DNA from: Pomphorhynchus laevis
Taxonomy: Eukaryota > Acanthocephala > Palaeacanthocephala > Echinorhynchida > Pomphorhynchidae
Reading direction: 5' to 3'
NCBI GenBank assembly: GCA_012934845.2
Contig: WNNJ02002500.1
Span: 124,001-188,000, forward strand
DNA length: 64,000 bases
Below the pieces are notes generated by a model that worked only from the letters and a program-made list of their open reading frames with translations, did not search any database and was not told where the DNA came from. Position numbers and translations under genes: made by a program. Shown here piece by piece: positions 11,953-24,049 of the stretch (position 1 is the stretch's first letter; each line of letters begins with the position of its first letter).

Positions 11953-13029
11953 TTACGACCTCAGGTACGGTAAGATCTGAGCCCTCCAAGCAATCCAACA
12001 CGCCGCCTTCCGACTGAACCATCCGAGGTCTTTCACCCCCAGACGAATCCAGTCGAGGTGGACTATGTTCGGTAATCGCGAGATGAGGAGCTTAAGAAAC
12101 CTTAGTCTTTGCTCTAAGAACGTTCTCTTGAAAAGAAGACTAATCCCAAGATAGCCCAAGTACCCCAAAGGCGCACTTGAATTTTTCCATTCAATGACAG
12201 ATGATGAGCCCGTTTCAGAGCCCACCTAGTTCTTTAATAAATACGTTTGAGTCTATCCAGTTCAGCTTTCGCTGACCGATTCACCGTAACAATGAACTCC
12301 AGTTATTTTACTCAACTCGTAAAGATGGGGAGTGGTTGAGGTTGCAAAATGGAAGAGATTTCAGAGAGTGCTAGTCTCTTAAGTTTCTTTTTGGTCGCAT
12401 AGGTGCCATGAAAGACAACCGCCTGCGATTTGCTCGAGTTTAAAATAAGATTGAAAGCGGGGAGTTGATCTTTTAATCTTAAAAAGAAACGGCTGATGTC
12501 CGAGACTACATCTTTGCACCTGCGTCCAGAGAACAGGGTTTTGGTATCATCAGCGTATACCAGCAGATGTTCATTGCGTTTAAATTTTTTTATTGAGTAT
12601 AATGGAGGCAGCAAGATACAAGATTGTTGAAAGTAGGGATCCTTGAGACACACCCGTAATAGGGTAGAACTGACGCGCATCAGAGTCGTCTTCATAGAAG
12701 AATCGCTTGGTGCACAACAAAATTTCCACCCTGTTAACAATTCTTGCAGGCAACCCGAGAAACCTGAGAGAAGAGATTACGAAGGATATGGAAATACGGT
12801 CAAATGCAGCAGAAAAGTCAAGGGAAACAGCCACAACGAGATGATGGCTATTATCTCGACAGAACTGCTGCACCTAACCAATTGCTGAATTGACCAAGCG
12901 ACCTTTAACAAACCCATGAAAACCTAATGTGATTAAATTACGCCTACATAGATGGTCGCGGATTTTACGTGCAAGCCCTTTTTTGTAAATGGGTATAAGA
13001 GAGTTTTGTATCGAAATGTGCCGCAGGTC
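11953..13029 (-). pseudogene. JL copy 1 ORF2, reverse transcriptase remnant
   Basis: Pieces in shifting frames carry the RT palm. Motif A reads LDFSAAFDRI near 12,830 and the catalytic motif reads VYADD near 12,550. The region PITGVSQGS between them is the family's motif B. A C-terminal segment with GYLGISLLF and RLDWIRLG-like text ends in KAACWIAWRAQI near 11,960. Several frameshifts and stops make it inactive. RT would normally copy the element's own RNA at the genomic target. The thumb and C-terminus are recognisable by alignment with copies 3 and 4 in this window. Confidence 0.85.
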
Positions 13030-14204
13030 TTAGATTTTAACATTTGCACGATCTTTACAGGAGGAACTCTGTGTGAAGATGCTCATCTTTTCTTTGATTC
13101 CGTCAGGACCGGAGGGTCGGCGAATACTGGAGGGGTAAAAAGCAAGCTGTTTCTGAGTCAAGTTCTCCAATTGCTTGAAGATTGCTTGTCTGGTGAAGTC
13201 GACTAACCTGATGATTTTGTTGTCAGTCATTCTACCCGCAACTTCACCAAAAGTCAGGGGGGGGGTCATCTTTTTTATTTGGGTGGGAGGAGCGGTGGCG
13301 GGAACAATACAGTTTAAAGTTCGCACACTTCCTGGATCACGCCGGATAGGCTCCTCTACAATTTAAACACTTGGGTGGGGAGAAGCACTTCCCGCCAACT
13401 TGCGGGCAATTCGTTAGGCCGTATATCCCACAAGACTTCTCCTTAACACATCCGGAGCCCCAGTGGCCCCATTCGTTGCAAGCATTGCAGTGCGGGTAAG
13501 TTAGCTTGTCGGTGCTTATGAGTTAAGACATTAGGTTATGCCCCAGAAAGAGGTTACAGGCGGCTTTTGTTAGGATCTTATCATTATCAATGGAAGAGGA
13601 CGCAAAAGCTATCGGGAGAAGAAAACCGTTATTTCCAGTCACTGACCGAAAGTTTGTTAATCTAAATAATTTCTTTATAGACTCAATATCCTTCTCATCC
13701 AGGTTGGGAGGAAGATTCGAAATTTTGATGGAAGCTTGGATAGGTTTAAATTGTACTGTACCAATATCCATTAATTCGTTGTGGAAAAAGCTTTCATACT
13801 CCTTCGCAAGGTCCCAGGAAACGAAGGAGATTTTGATTTCAGCTTCAAAGTAGCGTACTGAGTGGAATAGGACTCTATTATATTTTTCAGTAAACTTACG
13901 CAGGAATATGTTAAATAGCTTATGGCTCTCTGTTGGCGCTAATAGCTTAATAACCGCCAGATTTTTTAATTTTGGTATTGGAGGAAGTTCCCAAATTATC
14001 TCTTTTACAGTAGATGATAACAAACCACTTACCTCATTTGATATTGTAGACGAAGTTACCTGCATTTTGCTTGAGTCTACACGATATTCTCCGATTTCTG
14101 CTGCAATTGTAGAATCTTTTGATCCTCCGATAACACACAATTTGCTCATGAAAACGAGAATTGAAATGTTAGTCACAAAAATCCATATCGCTATCTGCAT
14201 TTAA
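13030..14204 (-). pseudogene. JL copy 1 ORF1, zinc-knuckle nucleic-acid-binding protein
   Basis: The best-kept ORF1 in the window: 225 open codons from 14,200 to 13,523. The likely natural start is the internal MSKLCVIGG, because the preceding residues look like leader. A pre-C2HC-type region (KISNLPPNLDEKDIESIKK, then GFLLPIAFA) precedes knuckles between 13,510 and 13,340. The first is CNACNEWGHWGSGC, with CX2CX4HX4C spacing. A further cysteine pair is CLNC. The tail 13,326-13,030 is Pro- and Lys-rich. It should bind element RNA as a chaperone. Stops in the knuckle-tail region show decay. Confidence 0.82.
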
Positions 14205-14473
14205 ATGAATTTGCTTCAAATCAACAATTTATTTATTACCGCAAATAAGAGCAAATCCTACATAAATAACATTATACAATCGCATCAAGTGTTTAATAAT
14301 ACTTAGTGCGATAATACATACTACATAATGCTGAGTCCATGCTTAATAATACATAATGTTCGGTCCATGTGTATATTAACACAAACACTCACCGTGATTT
14401 CAGTGCTCAAACACAATTTAAGAGTATGGTGTGCACTAATAATGCTTGCAGGTGATCAAAGAAAAGCAATAAA
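14205..14473. other. short AT-rich gap between two divergent LINE 5' ends
   Basis: Contains imperfect direct repeats around AATAATACATAATG and GTCCATG (14,300-14,370). It may be 5' UTR of either LINE. No ORF is supported. Confidence 0.45.
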
Positions 14474-14789
14474 ATGCATTTTTCTGAAAATGCAGAGACA
14501 ATCTCAAAGGTAAGTGGAGATTTTTCTTCTAATTCTAGCTCAGACACAGAGGTGGAGCTTCCTCCTGTGCCAAAATTGGTAAATTTGGTAATTATAAAAC
14601 TATTACAACCACTTGAAAGGAAAAATATTTTAACATATCGCTCAGAAGCTTTACAGATCAATATAAAGGCAGAGTTTTGTTAAACACAATTAAATACTAC
14701 GAGGCAGATGTAAGGATCTCATTCTGTACCTCTGACCTCACGATAACATACGTAGACTATTTTAAAAACGTTCTCTGACACGTTACCTG

Positions 14790-16500
14790 GTGACTTCAAC
14801 GACATAACTGGTCGTTGGATTAATGCAGAACTCCACAGAGCCAGGAACGGCTCTGTGGAGTCGTTGTGATCTTATTTGTGATCTTATTCAAAAACCACCT
14901 TCCCTCATTTTTCATTACTCAACAACTGATTCTCTCATGGACATTTTACTGCTACATAATATGTGGTTGTTGAAACACATCTGTACTAATCAGTCGCGAC
15001 AACAACAGACCACCTCTCATGACATAATTCAATGACGGTTAGAGGAAAATACGTTGCTTAGAAGGAGGTTTAACTTTGATCCTATCAGAGTAGCCTTTCT
15101 TCAGGCAGCTATCCAACTCTTCCCAAATATTGTTAATGAGAGTTTTAACTAATTTAATTCCTACCTCTCATCGCAAGCTACTGTGTTTCTCTCGACTACC
15201 TATAAAGGTCGAATATACAATCCCACTCCAACAAAACTCAAGGTCCTAGCTAAAATGCTACACCTTCCTAATATCTCTGTTTCCGCCGACAGGCTCTCTC
15301 GAATGAATACTGGAGCACTAGATATAGGTTCCAGTTGAGCAGGGATAGGGCAAGCATTGCTCACCTTTACCCTTTTTAGTCTTCCTTTTGGAAGATATTC
15401 AAGAAGTAGTTTGTCTGCTGGAAGAACAGAGCCCTGTGTTGGATCGGTAGCATAGGCCTTGACAGAGTTTTGGAGGAGTTACTATCCCTAAGTAATTATG
15501 GCGCTACTCTATCTCTCCAACCAATTCTGCCTTGGTGTGACTTGAAGAATAGCAACTTATAGATATCACAGATATCCTAAAATCCCAGGGGCCACTTCTA
15601 GGCATCTCCAAATCTCACGCGCCACTCTCCACTAAGGTCTGTCAACTTTTGACATACAGTCAAAGGAAGTAGGTCGTCATCACAATGCTACTAGTCTCCC
15701 CGTCCGATGTTGCTGTCATTAATATCAGCCGTCGTGTTTTTATATCAAAAGAGAAATCGATTTAATGTTCTAAAGATCTGCGACCTATCTCGATTCAAAA
15801 CTCCCTCATTTCCATCTATGATAAAGAGCTTGGGTTTAAAAACCGCGACGTTCTAAGTAGGCGTAATTTAATCCCATCAGGTTTTCATGGGTACGTAAAA
15901 GATCGCTCGGTTCATACAGCGATAGCTGAAGTGCATCAGTTTTGTCATGATAACAGTGATCAGCTTGCTGTGTCTGTTTTTCTTGACTTTTCTGATGCGT
16001 TTGACCGCATCATCATTCCTTTTGTTATCTCATATCTCTAAGATACCTTATGTTACCTGCGAGAATTGTTAACAGGCTGGAAATATTGTTATATACCAAG
16101 CGATTTTTCTATGAAAACTACCCTAATGCACGTCAGTTCTACTGTATTAAGGGTGTGCCTCAAGGATCCCCACTTTCCCCAATCTTGTATCTTGCTGCCT
16201 CCATTATACTCTACAAAAATTTAAACGCGATCAACATCTGGTGGTATACGCTGATGATACCACATCCCTGTTATCTGGTCGCAAGTGCAAAGATGTAGTC
16301 TCCGACATCAGCCGTTTCTTTACAAGATTAAAAGATCAGCTGCTCATATCCAATTTATTTTAAACTCCAACAAATCGTAGGTGGTAGTCTTTCATGGCGC
16401 CTTGTCACCAAAAAGAAACTTAAGAGACTAGCATTCTCTGCAATCTCTTCCATTTTGCAGCCTCAATCACTCCCCATCCTTACGAGTCAAGTAAAATATC
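14790..16500 (+). pseudogene. JL copy 2 ORF2, endonuclease end and reverse transcriptase
   Basis: Frames shift repeatedly. Recognisable parts in order: endonuclease C-terminus (GDFND, and SRQQQTTSHD), a linker with SSQATVFLSTTYKGR-like text near 15,180, an RT segment with FLDFSDAFDRI near 15,985, GVPQGSPLSPILYLAAS at 16,155-16,205, and a VVYADD-type catalytic motif near 16,250. The motif order matches copy 3 throughout. Many stops make it a dead copy. Confidence 0.85.
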
Positions 16501-16524
16501 TGGGGTTCACAATTACAGTGAATT

Positions 16525-16825
16525 GGTGTTCGAACACTGTGTATTTTAAGGAAAAAAGTTGTGTTTCAAAACATATTATATTTTACATCACTATTATATT
16601 AATACTTTGAGAAATAATCATATTAGAATTGAAAAATCGGTCTCGTAGGGGAACTAAATCAATTACAATCAGAAAACAATTTATCAAGAGAAGTTGTAAA
16701 AATATTAAATAATTTATTGCCCAGTATTAATTTTAATTTAAATGAACCAAGAAAACTATTTCTTGTTTATAGAAAAATAAATATAGTTACAATATTTTAA
16801 CAGATACTACAGTCATTTTTAATAT
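16525..16825 (+). other. foreign AT-rich segment inside JL copy 2
   Basis: JL sequence is lost at about 16,525 and resumes at about 16,830, in the part that in copy 1 reads on without this piece. The segment is AT-rich. It has one open plus-strand frame of about 50 codons (GELNQLQSENNLSREVV, then NEPRKLFLVYRK), which I do not recognise. No clear duplication at its edges. Confidence 0.5.
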
Positions 16826-17125
16826 AGAGAGAGCTAGATGGCCCTAAAAGTACCCAACGTCTGTCATTAAGAATGAGTGCTTAGATACGCCTCTGGTGTA
16901 CATGGGTAATCTCGGGATTAGTTTTCTTTTCTAGAGGACGTTCCCCTAGAGCAAACACTAAAATTTCCATAGCTCATCACATCGATACTCTCGACCATCG
17001 TCCGCCGCGACTCAAACTTCAGTTATGTGAGAGATCCTGAGTGGTTAAATCGTAGGGCCTCGTATTGGTGTATGCTAGCGGACTCAGATCCCACAACTGT
17101 TTGAAGACTAGCGCTTCAGTCAAAA

Positions 17126-18113
17126 AAGATAAAGTACCGTACTAACTGTTTTTGAGGTTATGTTGTTTGCTGTTTCCATTTATCCCGCATGATATTTTAT
17201 AAAAAATTCTTTATTATTTTTAATATTGAAGATAACATCAGCAGAAGAATCCAATAGAATGAACCCATTTGGTTGATAGTGATGAATGTCTTATTTATTT
17301 CTTTAATTCTTATGCAATTTCCAATATGTAAAATAATAACTGCTGTTATCTTTAAATACAAAAAGTAAAATCAAAATTTTATAGTTTTTATTGTGTAAAG
17401 TTGACAACAGTAGCTGCTGAAATATTGTATAATTTTTATTGTTTATTCTAACAAAAAGTAGAGACAGTCATCTTGGTTCCTTAAATTAAAATATACTGAT
17501 TTTAATGTCAATATGATTTGCTATTAATAATAAAAAAGGCACATATGATTTACTATTAATAATAAATGCGTGTAAGATACATTCCAATTTTTGAATCATT
17601 TTGCTATAATTAAAATTTCGCGATAAAACTAAATTAGAAAACGATATGCAATCTATGTGTGCATAAAATTGAAATGTCAAATAGGAACACTTATTCTCCT
17701 GTCGTACAGGAGCTAAACAAAAAAGTACAAACGGTGCAGAGTGCATTGTAGAGTTAATATTTTGAATCTACAAAGATGCAACACACTGATGACCAACAAA
17801 TTTTGTCATGAGTGTCCAAATAGTGAGCATGAATTAGTTTTGACAGTATAAATCTACTCGGTACAATTGCAAGCGGGCCATTAGTGTTGCAGACGCTAAG
17901 CTCAAGTGATTTAACTGCTAGAGATAAGAATTTTAAGTTAAATGTTTTTGACTAAAAATTGATTTTTAAAATATTAAAATTTTTAAAATTGATTTTGAGT
18001 ATAAAATTTTGGTTCCATTTTGAAAATATGTAAAAGATGACTTTAAAATAGTCAATAAGAATAATAAAACTGTAAATTTTCTATAAACTGAAAATTAAGT
18101 ATTGGCAACAAAC
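17126..18113. other. AT-rich DNA, no gene seen
   Basis: A short duplication (GATTTACTATTAATAATAAA-type) occurs near 17,515-17,565. Nothing else supported. Confidence 0.5.
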
Positions 18114-18385
18114 CTGCGGAACCACGTTTTCGTAATTTGTTTCTTTGTTGTACATATGCATCATTAACAAAATTAGGTGTAATGTTATCGAACTGTTCAG
18201 GTTCAGATTGCCTAAAACGGCCATCTGCTGTTCCCAGAAATTGCTTCAATAGTTCAGGGTCCATAAATGAAATTTCAGAAAGTATCACTTGTTTCTACAA
18301 CTGCTTTGTTGACCTTGGGGCTATTTCTCAAACACAGTTCAAAACATTTCTGCAGCATATTCTGTGTTTCATTCAAAATTGCTAC
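18114..18385 (-). CDS. host-like internal exon, unknown protein (one frame slip)
   Basis: Minus-strand segment with a good acceptor (TTTTGAGCAG just before 18,385) and a good donor (CAG then GTTTGT after 18,114). The first part reads VAILNETQNMLQKCFELCL and then NSPKVNKAVVETSDT. The second part is one frame over and reads FMDPELLKQFLGTADGRF, then SEPEQFDNITPNFVNDAY and VQQRNKLRKRGSAG. This composition is strongly protein-like against the AT-rich flanks. The frame changes near 18,285 at a short T run, by one extra base. The options are an assembly error, a recent pseudogene, or an unseen micro-intron. It looks helical and charged. I do not recognise the family. Confidence 0.6.
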
Positions 18386-18922
18386 CTGCTCAAAATTACG
18401 GTTAGTGAACTAATGTTGCAATAAGTGATTGCATTAAGCTACATAACAGCACACACGACAGGCTATACCTGAATTTGTTCACTAAATTTTTCACTTACAG
18501 ATGCTTGAGAAGATTTAAGACACTACTGTTTCTCTATTTACACGTAGCGATCATTTGTGTGACATATACGCAAGCTGTTCATTTCATGTATCAAAATCAA
18601 TATAACGGAATAGGTAAATTTAAAAATATTAAAATTGTAGAAATGTTTATTCACTGAAATTTTGAAAACACATTGCAAGAAAATTGTGCATCTGCTGATC
18701 AACAAATTCTTTATGCCTAAAAATACATGTGCAGTCCAAACGATCTGGTAATTTCGGTAAAGTTCCAGACAAGTTGAAATTTAGCTTTTTTGCTACTTAA
18801 CTGAGAAACTCAACCTTCATTGGTCTTTTATTTAGAAACACTTTAATGATACATGTTTTGCTAAAAAAGAGGGTTACACAACATATGATCGTTTACATTA
18901 TATATATATTTCTATCGAATAT

Positions 18923-19135
18923 TCACAATGATCTTGAAAATGAGAGTGAATGTGTGCTAAAATGCCTATTAAATTTATTTTTGTCCTTTGAAAGAATATT
19001 TTCTTCGCACTTATTACAATTCATGCAAAATATATTATTGTCCGACGAAAACAAACAGTGCTGTCTAGATTTTTTTAAGAACAACGCTTTCAACACTGAA
19101 CAAACAAGCAATAAGCAATTGGTACACGTTTTCAT
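18923..19135 (-). CDS. Cys/His-rich small ORF, possible zinc-binding exon
   Basis: Minus-strand ORF of 70 codons starting ATG at 19,135. The frame is open further upstream to about 19,175 (KVNNSLKKTKKLNIP). Cysteines and histidines are regularly placed: MKTCTNC at the start, then FCMNCNKCEENILSKD and KFNRHFSTHSLSF. The pattern CX2C followed by HX3H resembles a zinc finger, though spacing does not match a standard C2H2 finger well. It lies 550 bp upstream of, and on the same strand as, the exon at 18,114-18,385, so both could belong to one gene. No family assigned. Confidence 0.35.
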   Translation of the reverse strand: MKTCTNCLLLVCSVLKALFLKKSRQHCLFSSDNNIFCMNCNKCEENILSKDKNKFNRHFSTHSLSFSRSL

Positions 19136-19199
19136 TGGAATGTTGAGTTTTTTCGTCTTTTTAAGAGAATTGTTAACTTTTCAGCTTTAAGAATGTTGA

Positions 19200-22100
19200 C
19201 ATTGTCGGCTTAATAATATCCGTCTTCAGTCATTCGACAATGCAGTTTAATAAATAAAAAATATGCAATTTTGCAAAAGGGCAGGTACGGAATACTTAAT
19301 TTTAAACCTATTAGTTGTTTATTTTATTAGTTATCTTTGACTTTTAATAAAAATGTTATTGTTGAACAAACAATAATATATATAGCTGGTAATTCAAATA
19401 AACTGTAAATAAACATATCAGCGCAAAAAATATGCCTTGATGATCAAGCAAATCATCAAAGTTTAAACTTATACTTGAGTATAGCCAGGTCAAGTCGTAT
19501 TCACTAACGAAGCTGCTTAATTGAGCAATAAACGGGCTTAATGTCGCTAAATATATTCTTACATCGTAAAAACACAATTACTTTATAAAACATGAAAATA
19601 TGTAATCTTCCGTATAAGTTAGACTTGCGAGCCCATCCGAGTAATATATTTGATTCTAAGGTGTTTAAATACACCGAGATGACGCCGCAGTGTATCGAAA
19701 TATTTTAGAAATACATATTTATTGTCAAATGTGCAAGACAACATACAATTAAGGATAATCTAATAAAAATCCCTACACGGAGAGAGATAAATTTATTGAA
19801 ACTTCTCTCTATTGAGAAAAAATGAAATAAAAAAATTTCATTGAAAAAATGAAAATAAAATTTTCGAAATGAACTGAACAATTTATAATTACATTACTTC
19901 GAAATAGATACTTAAAATTAATAAAAGTATCCACTCGTACATGCTGAAAATATTTTTGTTTCAAGTTACAATCTTTCTATATACGTAATGTGCTTTATGT
20001 TGCAAAAATATATTTATAAAAATGCTGATTTTGAGTTTCAGCAAAATTGATTTCTTTATATATTAAAAGTATCGATTTGGACAATGTATATTTGGTTGAT
20101 ATAACGACAACCGTCTTGCGATATTTCCTTACAGGTAGAGGCTAGCCGTAATTAACCTGACCCATATATGTGGTTGATGTATTTACTATTAAAAACTGTT
20201 TTGAAAATAAATGTCTTCGTTAAAATTATAATACGACTTGGTAATAAAGTAAATAATTATTAAACACATGTGAAACATTTGTTTATCTTGAGATAAAAAT
20301 ATTTGTCTATTCAATACAATGTTTGTCCTTGAGATTAACTCAAACTAATATCTAATTTGTCTAGTTTATTAATATCTTGCAGATATTTACACGATAATGC
20401 CAAATAAAGTAATGGTTGATATATTAAATTATATTATATTAAATGAAAAACAGCTGGACAATCAAAATTTATATTTTGGCAAAATCAAAAATGTGCATTC
20501 AAATTTTTAAACACAACCTAATATATTATCCCAATATATTATTAACTAATAATATGTTGTTAACACAATATATACCACAAATATTAACACAACCTATACT
20601 ATAATAATATTCAATTAGTTAACCAAGGAACACTATTTTTTAATGCAGACATATATTCCAACAAGCCGTTAAAAGACATATTTTCTTTTCTATTTAAGCC
20701 GTTTCCCATGAAATAATGATTTATATTCCAAAATATGATTTACCAGCCTGTTAAGCTTATTTCAACATATGATTTAAACGTTTGTAATAAGAATTTGTAA
20801 TAATAACTTGTATTTTCTTCTCTGTGTTAGTTTGATTGCATCGTTTTTAAGATAAACGCGTCATTTTTAAGATAAACGGTTAAGGGAGCTATGCATGCCA
20901 GCATGGAATTTCCGAAGAAGCCTTTTCTAAATGAAATCTCAAGTCAATCATTAAGCTTTACTTCGCAATTTACAACTTGCTTATTTATTTAAAATCATAA
21001 TTAATATTTATTAATTATTACTTAATAAATAATACAGCAGATAAATCCATTCTCGAGCAGTGGCAGAAAAGAATCAAATTTAAAAATGCGAAAGCCGCTA
21101 TTTTACTAACAGTGAACTCTTTTAAATGTTGGATGAAAATCAGAACAAAAATTTATAAAACATTTAAGAAGAGTAAAGCGTGTTCTTACACGTATATTTT
21201 AGCAATACAAAGTACACAATTTAAATTAGAATATTCTAAAAGTGAATTATACTTTAATTTACCAATTTGACGGTACTGCAATCATTTTAAAATAGTGAAC
21301 TTCAGCATTTTTACTAAAATAATATTTTTCGCGTGTACTTCTGCTCTGATTAGGGTTAGTTTTTGTGTTTTTAAATAAGCTTCTTAACTAATAAAATAGA
21401 ATTTTTATGATTATAAAAATTTATAGAATAATAAATTTTATATAATGATTTAAATAATATTTTTTTAGAATATTAGAATATAATTCTTAATACATATTTG
21501 ATTACACTTGAGTAAACCTTAGAAAATTTCAAAAGCACAGTATTAAATGTTAAATGTTACAATGAATAACAAATTCAAACGCTTATTTGAATTTACGAAA
21601 TTAAAACCTTGATTAGAAATATATCCATCCTGATCTGTATTTAATTTTTTTTATTTTTTTATTTTTTTTACATTTTATAAATGTAAAAAATTTTATTTTT
21701 TGGTTTTGATCTTATTTAAAATGTGATAATAATGTAATAATAATCAATAATAAAAAACGGGGTTTGTCTTATTATTAAAGTTAATTTTTATATTTTTATA
21801 ATTTAAGATATATCCATTTTTTGATATTTTATAAGTTTCTCGTAAAGTCATTAAATATAGTCAACTTGCAATCGTTTGTAAGGTTATTCAAAAATATAAA
21901 AATATTAAAAACTCTTTATTTATTAATATAAATATAAAAAATTCAAAAATTCTAATATACTTGATGATAACTGTTTTATGCTTAATATGCTGTTTTCTAA
22001 ATTTTTGGAAATTTAAATATTTTTTTAATTATTGGAAAATTAATTTTTGTCTTATTAACAAATAATTCTTTAAATGCCGAATGAGAAGTGAAATCTACGT

Positions 22101-22344
22101 GCTTTTAAGTGCAATATCGTGCTTCATGTTTACGAAATAGTAAAACTTTGATATATTAGTTGCTTTCTTTGTATAAATTGTTAGTACAAAATATTATTGA
22201 ATTTCAAATGAGAATTGGAATGCAAGTTACTGTTTACTTTATTACGTTCAGGGACTACGCAGCATTTAATGACACTTTTTAATGTTAAATTACTGTAGTT
22301 ATTTCCCATTCAGTTTATACATGGACGCTCTATAGATCATTAAT
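19200..22344. other. AT-rich DNA, no gene seen
   Basis: About 3 kb with only A/T-driven ORFs. Some local dyads occur near 20,520-20,600 and 19,775-19,820. Nothing further supported. Confidence 0.5.
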
Positions 22345-22523
22345 TTTAAATATCCAGGAACTATCAGGTATAGTTGAACGACAATAACAAAATTATTTTG
22401 ATATTTCGCTAGTGACTACTAGCATCTTTAGAAAATTTTCTGAAAATGCTAGTAGTTTCCAGCGAGATATCAAAATAACTTTTGTTGTCGTTCAACTATA
22501 CATGATAGTTCCTGGATATTTAA
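22345..22523. repeat. 179-bp near-perfect palindrome
   Basis: Arms of about 90 bp meet with almost no loop (AGAAAATTTTCT at the centre). The outer end reads TTAAATATCCAGGAACTATC and is mirrored at 22,504-22,523. Roughly 90% of positions pair. Such a sequence would form a cruciform or a long double-stranded RNA hairpin. A miniature foldback element is the simplest reading. Confidence 0.85.
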
Positions 22524-23513
22524 AAATTTCAAACATTGATATTTAGAAGTACAAACATTTATAATGCTTGCTTAATTTTATTGAATATAATAAAATCGCA
22601 ATGTGTTTTCCTTAAATCAATATATTTCAGAACACCTATATTTCAGTCACGCGTTAATTGAATATCTAAAATATGAATATATTTTTGTGAATTGTGTAAC
22701 ATATTCATATTTCAAGTATTCATTCTGATTTTACGAATGCTAGCAAACAGAATTATCTACACCCTTTTAAACATTTTAATGTATTGCATTAATATCCAAT
22801 ATTTAATGACGTGAGTACATCATTATAACATAAGTAGGCATGAGTCATGTTACAAGATACAACAGCATTACTACATCAAACAAATATGATTAAATATAAT
22901 CGTAATATTAAATTATTAAACAAATTGAAAATTACAAATTAATATTTTAACAATTTACCTTGATTGCATTTTCTCGATTTTGACTGTATTCGATCAAAGC
23001 GTTCGAATATCTGCCGTAGTCTTAACAAGCAAATCATATATGTTAGTTCAAGCCAAAAATATACAATTTTAAAAATTTATTATAATTTATTTTTTAATAG
23101 TATTTTACAAGTGACTTAATAAGATTTAATTTTTGATGGATTTAAAAAAGACAGACTATCATGCATGTTTTAATTTCCAACACAACATTGGCGTCAAATA
23201 CTTACACATCATGTATTTCCGCTTGGGTAATACTTCTATATTTTGAAACTTTTAAGTTCATTAAATAAATTTAACTGCAACCGATTAATGCTTGTATTTG
23301 AAAATGAGGTATCGTAAATCATCCAAAGTATATTTAAAACAACACGTCCTCACCACTCAATTCGAAAAATAGTTCAGTGAATTTACTCATTTTAAAAAAT
23401 AGTTTACAAAGAATAACGCTAAATTTTTAAATCGGAAACAGATTATTCCGGCTCAAAGCAGATTAATAACAAAATCATAGCTCTCAAATTATAGTGTCAA
23501 AATTTTTAATATC

Positions 23514-23823
23514 CACTTGCACGATGTCATAGAACTATGACGTCATCAGAGATCTATGATGAGATTACGCTACTGGGATAAACCGCGTAAATGGCTATTA
23601 ATGATTACACTCTTATTCTATAGGAAATGAATGCACATAAAAGTTAATTGGTTTGCTAGTTTGCTACCCACTTGCATGATGTCATGGGGCTATGACGTCA
23701 TCAGAGATCTATGATGAGATTACGCTATTGGGATAAACCGCGTAAATGGATATTAATTATTACACTATTACTCTATAGGGAATGAATGCACATAAAAGTT
23801 AATTGGTTTGTAATTTTGTTTGA
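23514..23823 (+). repeat. 155-bp tandem dimer with a TGACGTCA dyad
   Basis: Two units starting CACTTGC at 23,514 and 23,669, about 90% identical. Each includes CTATGACGTCATCAGAGATC, GATGAGATTACGCT and GGGATAAACCGCGTAAATGG. The first unit has the dyad GTCATAG/CTATGAC just before TGACGTCA, a perfect 8-bp palindrome identical to the animal CRE/ATF site. Whether it acts as a regulatory site is unknown. Confidence 0.75.
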
Positions 23824-24049
23824 TATTATGTATTAGTATTGAGAAATTAACCTAATTTTAAACTTTTAAGGAGGACAAATGATATGTTGACATATATTTA
23901 CTTCAGTTTACGATTTCAACTTATTCTACACAAGATACGAGTGTATTTTAATTTATAACACGTGTATATTCTGGTACCTTGCATTTTACTAATTTTTATG
24001 AATTGACTAATAAATATTATAAGATGTTCTAATCAAGTGTCAATTTGAG

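Larger units (their letters stand above)
11940..14204 (-). mobile_element. Jockey-like LINE (JL) copy 1, decayed and internally deleted
   Basis: A non-LTR retrotransposon on the minus strand: ORF1 at the right, then a shortened ORF2. The endonuclease and most of the first half of ORF2 are missing. The ORF1 tail runs almost directly into the RT fingers near 13,030. It is far more GC-rich than its flanks. It lies head to head with JL copy 2 at 14,474. Assignment to the Jockey-like group rests on the AP-endonuclease plus RT layout (seen in copy 3) and an ORF1 with zinc knuckles. The exact clade is not certain. Confidence 0.88.
14474..17125 (+). mobile_element. Jockey-like LINE copy 2, deleted and interrupted
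   Basis: Plus-strand JL copy. About 69 codons of ORF1 N-terminus (VELPPVPKLVNLVIIKLL) run to 14,683. A deletion then jumps to the end of the ORF2 endonuclease near 14,790 (GDFNDITGRWINAEL). The linker and RT follow to about 16,500, a 300-bp foreign AT-rich piece sits at about 16,525-16,825, and the last part of ORF2 ends near 17,125. It is head to head with copy 1. Confidence 0.85.

Noticed and set aside
12643-14204. Plus-strand ORFs opposite JL copy 1 (12,643-12,888; 12,952-13,206; 13,590-13,853; 13,908-14,204)
   Set aside because: They mirror the minus-strand LINE ORFs and have no protein-like motifs.
18846-19190. 114-codon plus-strand ORF as a membrane protein
   Set aside because: Hydrophobic text arises from the antisense of the Cys/His-rich minus ORF and T-rich DNA. 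There is no start context or domain.
23514-23823. CTGATGACGTCATAG on the minus strand of the 155-bp dimer as a hammerhead
   Set aside because: The GAAA box is missing and there is no stem III.
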